A stretch of 64,000 nt of DNA from Azospirillum ramasamyi (GTDB lineage Bacteria > Pseudomonadota > Alphaproteobacteria > Azospirillales > Azospirillaceae): contig NZ_CP029833.1 of NCBI RefSeq assembly GCF_003233655.1, positions 434,001 to 498,000 of the forward strand, read 5' to 3'. Below the pieces are notes generated by a model. The model was not told the DNA's origin and searched no databases. It was given only the letters and a program-made list of their open reading frames with translations. Of the stretch, positions 1 to 9,246 are shown in pieces. Position 1 is the stretch's first letter. Each line of letters begins with the position of its first letter. Made by a program: the position numbers and the translations under genes.

Positions 1-1
1 G

Positions 2-547
2 GTGGCGATGATCGCCAAGCCCTTCTCCATCGACGAACTGCGCCTGCAACTGGCCCGCATCACCGGCGCGCGCGTGGCGGCGGCGGTGCCATCCTCCGCC
101 CCGGCGTCCCCACTGGTTTCCGTGCCGGCTCCCGCCCCGCCCCGGCCGGCCGGACCGCCGCGCCTGCTGATCGCCGAGGATCTGTCGATCAACCGCGAGC
201 TGCTGGCCGCCCTGTTCCGTGACAGCGGCTATCGGATCGATATGGTCGCCGACGGTGCCGCGGCGGTGGAGGCGGTGCAGGCCGGCGACCATGATCTCGT
301 GCTGATGGACGTGCAGATGCCGGTCATGGACGGGCTGGAGGCCAGCCGGGCCATCCGCGCGATGCCGCCGCCCCGCGGCGACCTGCCGATCCTGGCGCTG
401 ACCGCCGGCTCCTCCGAAGAGGAACGGCGCCAGTGCCGCGAGGCCGGCATGAACGGGCATATCGGCAAGCCCTATGACCGCGAGGTCCTGCTGCGTCAGA
501 TCGCCCGCATCCTCGACTCCGGCCGCAGCCGGACGGGCGTTGCGTGA
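2..547 (+). CDS. Receiver-domain protein, C-terminal part (left edge)
   Basis: The frame is open from the first bases, so the gene starts outside the window. The first visible residues (AKPFSIDEL) are the end of one receiver domain. A proline/alanine-rich linker (about residues 25-53) leads to a complete second receiver at about 54-170. That domain has the acidic pair at E59-D60, phospho-acceptor D103 in LMDVQMP, the conserved T in LALTA, and K156 in GKPYD. Two receivers in a row at a C-terminus fit the tail of a hybrid sensor kinase or a multi-receiver phosphorelay protein. The kinase part is not visible, so the sensory input is unknown. It ends with TGA at 545-547. Confidence 0.85.
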   Translation: MAMIAKPFSIDELRLQLARITGARVAAAVPSSAPASPLVSVPAPAPPRPAGPPRLLIAEDLSINRELLAALFRDSGYRIDMVADGAAAVEAVQAGDHDLVLMDVQMPVMDGLEASRAIRAMPPPRGDLPILALTAGSSEEERRQCREAGMNGHIGKPYDREVLLRQIARILDSGRSRTGVA

Positions 548-616
548 AACGTCGCGAATTTTCCGGGGTGAATTTTGGGGGTGAATCCCGCAGGGGGAGG
601 TGACTGCCGGCAGCCG

Positions 617-931
617 TCAGGGCTGTTCGAAGACCTGCGGGAAATGGGCGAGGCGGCGGCCGAACAGGCTTTGCGGCGCGGCCTCTCCCGACGTCTTGGT
701 CTGGACCTGGGTCATCGCGGCCGGCATCCCTGCGGGCAAGTCCGGGGTGACAGGCAGGGCGCGCGCGGAGGTCGGGCGGGGCCGGCGTTCCGACTTGTCG
801 GGCGGGGCGTAGAAATGAAGGGTCAGCTGACCGTCGGCTTCCGCCGCATAGGGCAAGCCGGGAGCCGTCCGGCGTTCGGTGCCGGGAAGCACATACTGCT
901 CGCCTTGGTCGGTGCGTTCGATATGCGGCAT
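617..931 (-). CDS. Small hypothetical protein, 104 aa
   Basis: A leftward frame from ATG at 929-931 to TGA at 617-619 would give a 104-residue soluble protein. It starts MPHIERTDQGEQYVLPG and ends HFPQVFEQP. An AGGA-like ribosome site lies about eight bases upstream. The product is polar, proline-rich in the middle, and has no signal peptide, membrane segment or domain I recognise. I prefer it to the overlapping rightward frame because its composition looks protein-like (balanced acidic, aromatic and hydrophobic residues) while the other strand gives arginine/glycine-rich translation. Function is unknown. Confidence 0.5.
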   Translation of the reverse strand: MPHIERTDQGEQYVLPGTERRTAPGLPYAAEADGQLTLHFYAPPDKSERRPRPTSARALPVTPDLPAGMPAAMTQVQTKTSGEAAPQSLFGRRLAHFPQVFEQP

Positions 932-1073
932 GACCGGTATCCTGTCTCCACCGCACCGATCCTGCCGTTCCGGCCCTTCCGGGTCAAGGCTGCGCTGCTG
1001 AACGAAGGGTTTATCCGTTCGCGTCGCGTTCCTGCCCCGGATTTCCCGCCCCGCCGGGCGGCCGGCGGCCCGA

Positions 1074-2087
1074 TCAGGGGGCCAGCAGGCCGGCAACCAG
1101 CAGGTAGGACAGGGCGGCGACGATGCCGGCGGCGGGAATCGTCAGCACCCAGGCCCAGACGATTCGGCCGGCCAGACCCCAGCGCACCGCCGAGGTGCGG
1201 CGGGCGGAGCCGACGCCGACGATGGCGCCCGTGATGGTGTGGGTGGTCGACACCGGGATGCCCATCCATGTCGCGCCGAACAGCGTGATGGCGCCCGCGG
1301 TCTCGGCGCAGAAACCCTGATAGGGCTTCAGGTCGGTGATGCGCGAGCCCATGGTGCGGACGATGCGCCAGCCGCCCATCATCGTGCCCAGCCCCATCGC
1401 CGCCTGACAGGTGATGATGACCCAGAAGGGCACGTGGAAGGTGTCGCCCAGCATGCCCTGGCTGAACAGCAGGACGGCGATGATGCCCATCGTCTTCTGC
1501 GCGTCGTTGCCGCCGTGGCCCAGGCTGTAGAGCGCGGCCGAGACGAGCTGGAGATGGCGGAACTGCCGGTCGACCGCGAAGGGCGCGGCGCGGCGCAGGA
1601 CCCAGGACACCACCAGCATCAGCGCCAGCGCCAGCAGCAGGCCGATGCCCGGCGACGCCACGATGGCGACCGCCGTCTTGATGAAGCCGCTGGCGACGAT
1701 GGCGTCGATCCCGGCCTTGGCGATGCCGGCGCCGGCGATGCCGCCCACCAGCGCGTGGGACGAGGAGGACGGCAGCCCGAGATACCAGGTGATGAGGTTC
1801 CAGCCGATGGCGCCGATCAGCGCCGCCAGGATCACCGCCGGGTCCATCACCAGCGGGTCGACCAGACCGGTGCCGATGGTGGTGGCGACATGCAGGCCGA
1901 AGAACAGGAAGGCGATGAAGTTGAAGAAGGCCGCCCACAGGACGGCCACCTTGGGCGACAGCACGCGGGTGGACACCACCGTGGCGATGGAGTTCGCCGC
2001 GTCGTGCAGGCCGTTGATGAAGTCGAAGGCGAGCGCCACCAAGACGATGAAGATGATCGCCGGCAGACCGATCTGAAGGGCCTCCAT
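1074..2087 (-). CDS. pit: Low-affinity inorganic phosphate transporter, PiT family
   Basis: A 337-residue inner-membrane protein of the PHO4/PiT family, which imports phosphate (often as a metal-phosphate complex) with protons or sodium. Both inverted family signatures are visible: an N-terminal FDFINGLHDAANSIAT block and a second GHGGNDAQKTMGI block near the middle. The motifs PSSSSHALVGG and VSTTHTITGA also match the family. About ten hydrophobic segments are present. It starts 10 bases after the DUF47 gene stops on the same strand, so the two are almost certainly one operon. The DUF47-pit pair is the orfA-pit arrangement known from rhizobia, where it is PhoB-controlled. Confidence 0.93.
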   Translation of the reverse strand: MEALQIGLPAIIFIVLVALAFDFINGLHDAANSIATVVSTRVLSPKVAVLWAAFFNFIAFLFFGLHVATTIGTGLVDPLVMDPAVILAALIGAIGWNLITWYLGLPSSSSHALVGGIAGAGIAKAGIDAIVASGFIKTAVAIVASPGIGLLLALALMLVVSWVLRRAAPFAVDRQFRHLQLVSAALYSLGHGGNDAQKTMGIIAVLLFSQGMLGDTFHVPFWVIITCQAAMGLGTMMGGWRIVRTMGSRITDLKPYQGFCAETAGAITLFGATWMGIPVSTTHTITGAIVGVGSARRTSAVRWGLAGRIVWAWVLTIPAAGIVAALSYLLVAGLLAP

Positions 2088-2097
2088 TGCCGCCGCC

Positions 2098-2742
2098 TCA
2101 GACCTGATCGAGCATGATGCCCGCGACCAGGTCGCCGACGTCGTCGCAGCGGTCGGTCACCGCCTCCAGCATCTCGTACAGCTCGCGCCGGCCGAGGAAG
2201 GTGATCATGTCCGGCTTTTCCGCGATCAGCGTCTGCAGGGCGCCGCGCAGCACATCGTCGGCCTCGTCCTCCAGGTCGGACAGGCGGCCGCAGAGCTGGT
2301 CGATCCGCTCGGCGTTGCGGGCGATGGCGCCCAGCAGCGGCATCAGTTCCACCAGAACGTCGGCCTGCTGGCGGATCAGGGAGACGAAGCGGCGCATCGG
2401 CTCGTCGAACGACTCGATGCCGTAGAGGCCGGCATGGCGAGGCACCTCGTCCATCAGGTCGATGGCGTCGTCCAGCGCGTTGATCAGCGACAGGATGTCC
2501 GACCGGTCGAAGGGGGTGATGAAGGCGCGGTGCAGGCCGCGCCCGGCATCCTTGGCGATGCGGTCGGCGTCCTTTTCCACCCGCTTCAGCGCCGCGATCT
2601 TCTGCGCCCGCTCCTCCGGCCCTGCGTCCATGACCGCCTCCAGGGCGGCGGCTGCGGCCACGATGTGGCGGGCCTGGTCGACGAACTGGTCGACGAAGCG
2701 TTCCTCCTTCGGCATCAGCGAACGGAATGCGCGCAGCAGCAT
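2098..2742 (-). CDS. DUF47 family (PhoU-like) protein paired with pit
   Basis: A 214-residue helical protein of the DUF47/YkaA family, distantly related to PhoU. Such proteins nearly always sit beside a PiT transporter and are thought to modulate it. Recognisable features are the PKEERFVDQFVDQA opening, the VEKDADRIAKD helix and the C-terminal DRCDDVGDLVAGIML segment, where acidic residues resemble PhoU metal-binding helices. There is no signal peptide or membrane segment, so it is cytoplasmic. It is the first gene of the DUF47-pit operon. A tandem PHO-box-like repeat lies 77 bases upstream of its ATG. Confidence 0.88.
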   Translation of the reverse strand: MLLRAFRSLMPKEERFVDQFVDQARHIVAAAAALEAVMDAGPEERAQKIAALKRVEKDADRIAKDAGRGLHRAFITPFDRSDILSLINALDDAIDLMDEVPRHAGLYGIESFDEPMRRFVSLIRQQADVLVELMPLLGAIARNAERIDQLCGRLSDLEDEADDVLRGALQTLIAEKPDMITFLGRRELYEMLEAVTDRCDDVGDLVAGIMLDQV

Positions 2743-2818
2743 GGGGCAATGACTCGCGGTGACTGGGGTGATTCGGCGCTGCTCTTAGCATGCTTCGCCG
2801 CGCGGTGCAGCGGCGGCG

Positions 2819-2846
2819 TGTCATGTAACGGTCATGTAACAGTCAT
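2819..2846. promoter_or_regulatory. PHO-box-like PhoB site, three tandem half-sites
   Basis: Three direct repeats run at 11-bp spacing: TGTCATGTAAC, GGTCATGTAAC, then AGTCAT. The known PHO box is a pair of CTGTCAT units separated by an AT-rich four bases, so unit, spacing and spacer all fit. The site lies between the leftward DUF47-pit operon and the rightward exported-protein gene. It reads in the usual orientation toward the rightward gene. In rhizobia the homologous orfA-pit operon is under PhoB control, so it may act on either or both genes. Confidence 0.65.
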
Positions 2847-3006
2847 CTGGTAGCAAAATCGCCACAGGTTGCGGCCTTTGCGCACTTTCCATCCGGTGAA
2901 TGGCGTGAACCGGGCCGGCGGCGCCAGATGGGCAGGGGCCATGGAAAGGGGCATACCGCCTTCCCAAATGAGCGCAAGACCCCTTCAAGACCGCAGGTTC
3001 TCCCGC

Positions 3007-3549
3007 ATGACGTGTCAATCCAGCCCCATCCGCCGCCTTGCCGCGCCGGCCCTGGCGGTTCTGCTGCTCTCCGCCGCTCCGCTGCGGGCGCAGACCGAGG
3101 CGCCGGCGCCGCCACCAGCGTCGGAGGATCCCGCCGGCCGCTGCAGCCCGACCGTCTCGGCCGTGCTCACCACCTGGGACGCCGGGCTGGCGTCGGCGGA
3201 ACGGTTCGGAGAGAAGGCGGTGACACTGGCGCGTGAGAAGGGGCGGGAGTATCTGCTGCCGCTGCTGGGCATCGACCCGAAGACGGTGCAGCCCGAAGCC
3301 CAGGACGGCGGGACGGCCGACGATGTCGGCCGGGCGTTGGAGGAAAGCCGCGACGACCCCAAGCGGCGCGCCGAACTGTGCGCCGCCATCACCCGCGCCG
3401 CCGACGAGGCCAAGGCCTCCGCCAGTGCCGGCCTCGACGCGCTGAAACGCGCGCTCGACGGCTGGCAGCTGGCGCCGGGGCCGGCCAATCCACCGGCGGA
3501 GCCGGCGCCGGTGCAGCCGTCGAGGCCGGATGGGCTGACCCGCATCTGA
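3007..3549 (+). CDS. Exported protein of unknown function, 180 aa
   Basis: The product has a clear Sec-type signal peptide: MTCQSSPIRRLAAPALAV, then leucine/serine-rich, then an LRAQ cleavage region near residue 29. The mature part is about 150 residues, mostly helical and charged, with two cysteines (in GRCSP and ELCAAI) that could form a disulfide. The C-terminus is proline-rich. I chose ATG 3007 because the signal peptide then begins properly; an in-frame ATG at 2968 would add 13 arginine-rich residues. It may be under PhoB control through the PHO-box repeat 160 bases upstream. No family was recognised. Confidence 0.6.
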   Translation: MTCQSSPIRRLAAPALAVLLLSAAPLRAQTEAPAPPPASEDPAGRCSPTVSAVLTTWDAGLASAERFGEKAVTLAREKGREYLLPLLGIDPKTVQPEAQDGGTADDVGRALEESRDDPKRRAELCAAITRAADEAKASASAGLDALKRALDGWQLAPGPANPPAEPAPVQPSRPDGLTRI

Positions 3550-3612
3550 GGGGGTGGGGAGGGGCGCAAGCCTATTTCCACCGACCTTCGGTCGGCAGCC
3601 CCCTCCTCCCAA
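3550..3612. terminator. Hairpin-rich convergent intergenic region
   Basis: Between two convergent genes there is a perfect small hairpin, CCGACC-TTC-GGTCGG (3581-3595), flanked by G-rich and C-rich tracts (around 3550-3564 and 3598-3610) that can pair outside it. It could end transcripts from both sides. No strong T-run is present. Confidence 0.4.
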
Positions 3613-3617
3613 AGCCC

Positions 3618-4931
3618 TTACAGCCAGTCGGGAACGCGCTCGGCGGCCAGCATCTCCTCCACCGTCGGGCGGGGGCGGATGACGGAGAAGCGGTCGCCGT
3701 TGACCAGAACCTCCGGCACCAGCGGCCGGGTGTTGTAGGTCGAAGCCATCACCGCGCCATAGGCGCCGGCCGACAGGAAGGCGACGAGGTCGTCGTCGGC
3801 CAGCGGCGGCAGCGGGCGTTGAACGGCGAAGGTGTCGCCGCTCTCGCAGACCGGGCCGACCACGTCATAGGGCTCCGCCGCGACGCCCTCGGCCGGCTCC
3901 GCCACCGGGACGATGCCGTGATAGGCGTCGTACAGCGACGGGCGGATCAGGTCGTTCATCGCCGCGTCGACGATGGCGAAGCGGCGGTGCAGCCCCTGCT
4001 TCACATAGATGACGCGGCTGACCAGGATGCCGGCATTGCCGACCAGCGAGCGGCCCGGCTCCAGCGTGATGCGGCAGCCGAGATTGCCGGTGATGGAGCG
4101 CACCATCGCGGCGTAATCGGCCAGATCGGGCGGCGCCTCGTTCTTGTAGGTGATGCCGAGCCCGCCGCCGAGATCCAGGCGCTGGATGTCGTGCCCGTCC
4201 TCGCGCAGCTGGTGCAGCAGCGCCGCGACCCGCTCGTAGGCCGCCCGGAAGGGGGCGAGGTCGGTCAGCTGCGAGCCGATATGGACGGCGATGGCGACCG
4301 GCTTGATGCCCGGCAGGGACGCGGCGCGGCGGTAGATCTCGCGCGCGTGGTCGTAGTCGATGCCGAACTTGTTCTCTTTCTTGCCGGTGGCGATCTTGGC
4401 GTGGGTCTTGGCGTCGACGTCCGGGTTGACGCGGAAGGCGATCGGAGCCTCCACGCCCATGGACGAGGCGACCTCGCTCAGGGCCTCCAGCTCCGGCACC
4501 GACTCCACGTTGATCTGGTGGATGCCGGCCTCCAGCGCCGCCCGCAGGTCGTCGCGGGTCTTGCCGACGCCGGAGAAGACGATCCGCCCGGCCGGGATGC
4601 CGCCGGCCAGCGCGCGCTTCATCTCGCCAACCGACACCACGTCGCCGCCGGCCCCGAGCCGGGACAGCGTGCGGATGACGGCGAGGTTGGAGTTGGCCTT
4701 CAGCGCATAGCAGACGCCGGCCTCCTGGCCGGCGAAGGCGCCGGCATAGGCGTTGTAATGCGATTCCAGCGCCGCGGTGGAATAGAGGTAGAAGGGCGTC
4801 CCCACCTCGCGCGCCACATCCTCCAGCGACACGGATTCGGCATGCAGAACGCCGTTGCGGTAGGCGAAGACGCTCATCGGCGAGCCGCCTGGAGAACTGT
4901 AGGCGGAGGAACCAGTGCGGGCGGCGTTCAT
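3618..4931 (-). CDS. lysA: Diaminopimelate decarboxylase
   Basis: Catalyses the last step of lysine synthesis, PLP-dependent decarboxylation of meso-diaminopimelate to L-lysine. The 437-residue protein has the fold-III PLP lysine in CYALKANSNLAV near residue 79, the glycine-rich phosphate loop LDLGGGLGI, the EPGRSLVGNAG motif, and the active-site CESGDTF segment. Its start at 4931 overlaps the stop of the small lipoprotein gene as ATGA, which argues for translational coupling and for this start. An alternative ATG at 4877 (MSVFAYRNG) gives a length more usual for the family, so the first 18 residues are uncertain. Confidence 0.95.
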   Translation of the reverse strand: MNAARTGSSAYSSPGGSPMSVFAYRNGVLHAESVSLEDVAREVGTPFYLYSTAALESHYNAYAGAFAGQEAGVCYALKANSNLAVIRTLSRLGAGGDVVSVGEMKRALAGGIPAGRIVFSGVGKTRDDLRAALEAGIHQINVESVPELEALSEVASSMGVEAPIAFRVNPDVDAKTHAKIATGKKENKFGIDYDHAREIYRRAASLPGIKPVAIAVHIGSQLTDLAPFRAAYERVAALLHQLREDGHDIQRLDLGGGLGITYKNEAPPDLADYAAMVRSITGNLGCRITLEPGRSLVGNAGILVSRVIYVKQGLHRRFAIVDAAMNDLIRPSLYDAYHGIVPVAEPAEGVAAEPYDVVGPVCESGDTFAVQRPLPPLADDDLVAFLSAGAYGAVMASTYNTRPLVPEVLVNGDRFSVIRPRPTVEEMLAAERVPDWL

Positions 4932-5118
4932 GGGAACTGGACTCCGGAACCGGCCGGCTTACCGGGCTTCGGGTCCAGCGAGGGGTTGGGATAGCTGCGC
5001 GGGAAGGGATCGGCCTGACCTTCCGGGCGCGGGCTGTCGACGATGCTGGGCTTCTTGCCGCAGCCGGCGAGCGCCAGAACGCCGGCCAGGGCGAGGACGG
5101 TCAAGGTGACGGTACGGC

Positions 5119-5122
<4 letters not shown>
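4928..5122 (-). CDS. Small lipoprotein, LptM (YifL)-like
   Basis: A 64-residue lipoprotein. A hydrophobic signal runs to the lipobox LAGC, with cysteine about residue 21, followed directly by GKKPSI. The rest is proline-rich and unstructured. Very short lipoproteins of this type lie beside lysA in many proteobacteria; the enterobacterial one, LptM, assists assembly of the LPS-export translocon LptD. I infer the same family from size, motif and position only. The start is a GTG that overlaps the argH stop (GTGA), and its stop overlaps lysA (ATGA), making argH-lipoprotein-lysA a tightly coupled operon. Confidence 0.75.
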
Positions 5123-6543
<1,421 letters not shown>

Positions 6544-6586
6544 GGGGACGGTTTTCGCGGCATTCGTGTGAAGGGAGCGAGGAAGC

Positions 6587-7276
6587 GTGAGTATGCGGAC
6601 TTTGGCGGCTGTCGCAACGGTTTGTGTGTGCATGGCCGGGGCCGGCCTGTGGTGGAGCGCCGGCGCGGCGCCCACTCCACCGGAGGTGCTGCGGCTGGGC
6701 GCGCCGGACGCGCCGGCCGGAACCGCATCCGGCGCCACGCCCGTCGCCGCCACCGGCGTCGAGAAGCTGGAGAAGTTCAAGGGGGCGGAGCCCAAGCCGA
6801 TGGCGCCGCTGTCCTTCATCGACGCCGAGGGGCGGCGGGTCGATCTGGCCGACTTCAAGGACCGGGTGATCCTGCTGAACCTGTGGGCGACCTGGTGCGG
6901 GCCTTGCGTGAAGGAGATGCCGTCGCTCGACCGGCTGCAGGCCCAGTTGGGCGGCGAGGCCTTCGAGGTGGTGGCGCTGTCGCTGGACCGCGGCGGACGG
7001 GCGGCGGTGGAGCCCTTCTACAGGAAGACGGGGGTGGAGCATCTGAGGGTGTTCCTCGATCCCGCCTCGGAGTCGATGAAGGCGCTGTCCCTGCGCGGCC
7101 TGCCCACCACCATCCTGATCGATCCGGAGGGCCGCGAGCTTGGCCGCGTCGAGGGGGCGGTGGAATGGGATGCGCCGGAGGTGGTCGCCTTCCTGCGCCA
7201 GCATCTCGGCCATGGAGGGGGGCGCGGCGGCGGGCCGGCGCGCGACCGCGGCGGGATGATGAAGACCGGCGGCTGA
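6587..7276 (+). CDS. TlpA-like membrane-anchored thioredoxin
   Basis: A periplasmic thiol-disulfide oxidoreductase of about 229 residues. An N-terminal hydrophobic signal or anchor (about residues 5-27) is followed by a small Ala/Pro/Thr-rich linker and a thioredoxin/AhpC-TSA-like domain with active site WATWCGPC, plus the cis-proline region RGLPTTILID. Such proteins reduce cytochrome c or CcdA-linked partners. The start could be GTG 6587 or ATG 6593; a GGGAG/GAGG region lies upstream. It is divergent from argH with 43 bases between, a neighbourhood seen in other alphaproteobacteria. The C-terminal tail is glycine/arginine-rich. Confidence 0.85.
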   Translation: MSMRTLAAVATVCVCMAGAGLWWSAGAAPTPPEVLRLGAPDAPAGTASGATPVAATGVEKLEKFKGAEPKPMAPLSFIDAEGRRVDLADFKDRVILLNLWATWCGPCVKEMPSLDRLQAQLGGEAFEVVALSLDRGGRAAVEPFYRKTGVEHLRVFLDPASESMKALSLRGLPTTILIDPEGRELGRVEGAVEWDAPEVVAFLRQHLGHGGGRGGGPARDRGGMMKTGG

Positions 7277-7351
7277 CGGTTCCGGCGCCATGGGGTAGAG
7301 TGCGGCGGCACCCTTTCGCCTTTCCCGGGCCTCCCCCATGACGCATTCCCG

Positions 7352-7863
7352 ATGACGCATTCCGCCGCTGCCGCTGCCGGTCCCAGGCGTTACACCATCG
7401 GTCCCGGCATCGTGATGATGCGCCAGGGCGAGCGTGCCGACCGGGCGTGGCTGATCGAATCCGGCGAGCTGGAGGTGCTGCTGACCGCGCCGGACGGCGG
7501 CACCCGGCGTCTGGGGGGGGTCGGCAAGGGGGCAGTGGTCGGCGAGATGGCCCTGATCGACGATGGGGAGCGCAGCGCCACCGTGCGCTCGCTGACCTGA
7601 TCCAGTCCGGCCGCGTTGCGCTCCGCCCCGGCCACGGCACGCTGGGCGGGGACATCGCGACCTTCGGGCCGGGCAGCCTGTTCGGCGAGATCTATCTGCT
7701 GACCGGCCGCAAGCCGGACGTCACCGCGGTAGCGGTCGCCGGCGGGATCTGCGAGGTGATCGACAAGCGCAGCTTCGAGGACGCCGTGACGGCGATGCCG
7801 CCGATCCTGAAGTCGCTGGCGCGGATCTACATCGCGCAGCTGACCAAGGCGAAAGCGGGGTGA
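7352..7863 (+). pseudogene. Cyclic-nucleotide-binding protein, broken by an out-of-frame junction
   Basis: The first frame (7352-7600, 82 aa) encodes most of a cNMP-binding domain: LIESGELEVLLTAPDGG, then GKGAVVGEMALIDDGERSAT, and stops abruptly after VRSLT. A different frame then continues, without a start of its own, as DLIQSGRVALRPG, then FGPGSLFGEIYLLTGRKPD and a C-terminal helix ending at 7863. The first piece lacks the end of a domain and the second lacks the beginning of one. The simplest reading is a two-domain protein that lost its middle (roughly 70-80 codons) by a deletion that also shifted frame near 7592-7600. A sequencing error alone would not supply the missing residues. A second short duplication, ATGACGCATTCC at 7338 and 7352, sits at the start. 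Confidence 0.65.
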
Positions 7864-7875
7864 ATCGTCCGGCCC

Positions 7876-9150
7876 TCAGGCCGGATCGATCACGATCACC
7901 CGGAAATCGTTGACGTTGGTGCGGGTCGGGCCGGTGACGACCAGATCGCCCAGCGCCTTGAAGAAGCTGTAGCCGTCGTTGTCGGCGAGGAAGGCCTTGG
8001 CATCCAGGCCCAGCGCCTCCGCCCGTTTCAGCGTGTCGGGACGCAGGATGGCGCCGGCATTGTCCTCCGTCCCGTCGATGCCGTCGGTGTCGAAGGCGGC
8101 GGCCCAGATGCCGGGATGGCCGTCGAGCGCCACCGCCAGCGCCAGCAGGAATTCGACGTTGCGGCCGCCGCGGCCCTGGCCGCGCACCGTCACCGTGGTC
8201 TCGCCGCCGGACAGGATCACGGCGGGCACCGGAGCGGGCTGGCCGCGGCGGGCGGCCTGCCGGGCGATGCCGGCATGGACCTTGGCGACCTCGCGTGCTT
8301 CGCCTTCGATGGCGTCGCCCAGGATGACGGGGGTATAGCCGCGGTCGCGGGCGAGAGCCGCCGCCGCTTCCAGCGCGTCCTGCGGGGTGGCGATGATGGT
8401 GGTCTCGGCGCCGGACAGCCGCGGGTCGCCGGGCTTCGGCGTTTCGTCCTCGGCCGCTTCCAGGAAGGCGGCGACGGCGGGCGGCGGGGTGATGCCGTAT
8501 TTCCTCAGGATGGCGCGGGCGTCGGCGAAGCTGGTCGGGTCGGGCACGGTCGGGCCGCTGGCGATCACCGACGGATCGTCGCCCGGCACGTCGGACACCA
8601 GCAGCGAAACGACGCGGGCCGGATGGGCCATGGCGGCGAGCCGGCCGCCCTTCACCGCCGACAGATGCTTGCGCACGCAGTTCATCTCGCCGATGTCGGC
8701 GCCGCTCTTCAGCAGGGCCTTGGCGACGGCGCGCTTGTCGTCCAGCGCGATGCCGGGCGCCGGCAGGGCCAGCAGGGCGGAGCCGCCGCCGGAGATCAGG
8801 CAGAGCACGAGGTCGTCGGCGGTCAGCCCCTGCACCATGTCGGCGATGCGGCGCGCGGCCTCCTGTCCGGCGGCGTCGGGCACCGGGTGGCTGGCCTGCA
8901 CCACCTCGATCCGCCCGGTCGGCAGTTCGTGGTCGTAACGGGTGACGACGAGGCCGGTGAGCGGCCCCGGCCAGTGGTCCTCCACCGTCTTCGCCATGGC
9001 CGCCGCCGCCTTGCCGGCGCCGATGACGACCGTGCGGCCCTTCGGCGGCTGCGGCAGGGCCGCCGGCAGCCGGGTCTCGGCGGTCACCGCGGTGAGCGCC
9101 GCCTGGAACAGGTCGTGGAGCAGGGCGTCTGTGGTCATGGCGGTGCTCAT
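7876..9150 (-). CDS. ttuD: Glycerate 2-kinase (MOFRL family)
   Basis: Phosphorylates D-glycerate with ATP to 2-phosphoglycerate, bringing glyoxylate- or tartrate-derived carbon into glycolysis. The protein (424 residues from MSTAMTTDAL) has the N-terminal GckA-type domain with GAGKAAAAMA, LISGGGSALL and SDVPGDDPSVIASGPT, and a C-terminal MOFRL domain with LSGGETTVTV and GRGGRNVEFLLALA, ending FDTDGIDG and a TRTNVND segment. Starts at 9150, 9138 or further upstream are possible; no strong ribosome site decides between them. It follows glxR on the same strand after a 26-bp palindrome, as the last step of hyi-glxR-ttuD. Confidence 0.92.
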   Translation of the reverse strand: MSTAMTTDALLHDLFQAALTAVTAETRLPAALPQPPKGRTVVIGAGKAAAAMAKTVEDHWPGPLTGLVVTRYDHELPTGRIEVVQASHPVPDAAGQEAARRIADMVQGLTADDLVLCLISGGGSALLALPAPGIALDDKRAVAKALLKSGADIGEMNCVRKHLSAVKGGRLAAMAHPARVVSLLVSDVPGDDPSVIASGPTVPDPTSFADARAILRKYGITPPPAVAAFLEAAEDETPKPGDPRLSGAETTIIATPQDALEAAAALARDRGYTPVILGDAIEGEAREVAKVHAGIARQAARRGQPAPVPAVILSGGETTVTVRGQGRGGRNVEFLLALAVALDGHPGIWAAAFDTDGIDGTEDNAGAILRPDTLKRAEALGLDAKAFLADNDGYSFFKALGDLVVTGPTRTNVNDFRVIVIDPA

Positions 9151-9214
9151 GGTGGCGTGGGTAGCGAAGCGGGTAGGATGCACTGGAATGGACGATGGGG
9201 GAATGCTGCGGGTG

Positions 9215-9240
9215 GGGGCGTCGTCGGCCGACGACGCCCC
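9215..9240. repeat. 26-bp perfect palindrome between glxR and ttuD
   Basis: Arms GGGGCGTCGTCGG and CCGACGACGCCCC meet with no spacer, six bases past the glxR stop. In leftward RNA this folds into a strong hairpin. There is no T-run after it, so it looks more like an mRNA-stabilising or partial-attenuating element than a full terminator. Confidence 0.6.
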
Positions 9241-9246
9241 ATCTCC

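Noticed and set aside
575..1234. Rightward frame opposite the small hypothetical gene and the end of pit
   Set aside because: It runs antisense into pit and its translation is Arg/Gly-rich without any domain.
6544..6858. Longer argH frame reaching into tlpA
   Set aside because: The additional residues are Arg/Ser/Pro-rich, overlap the divergent tlpA-like gene, and exceed family length.
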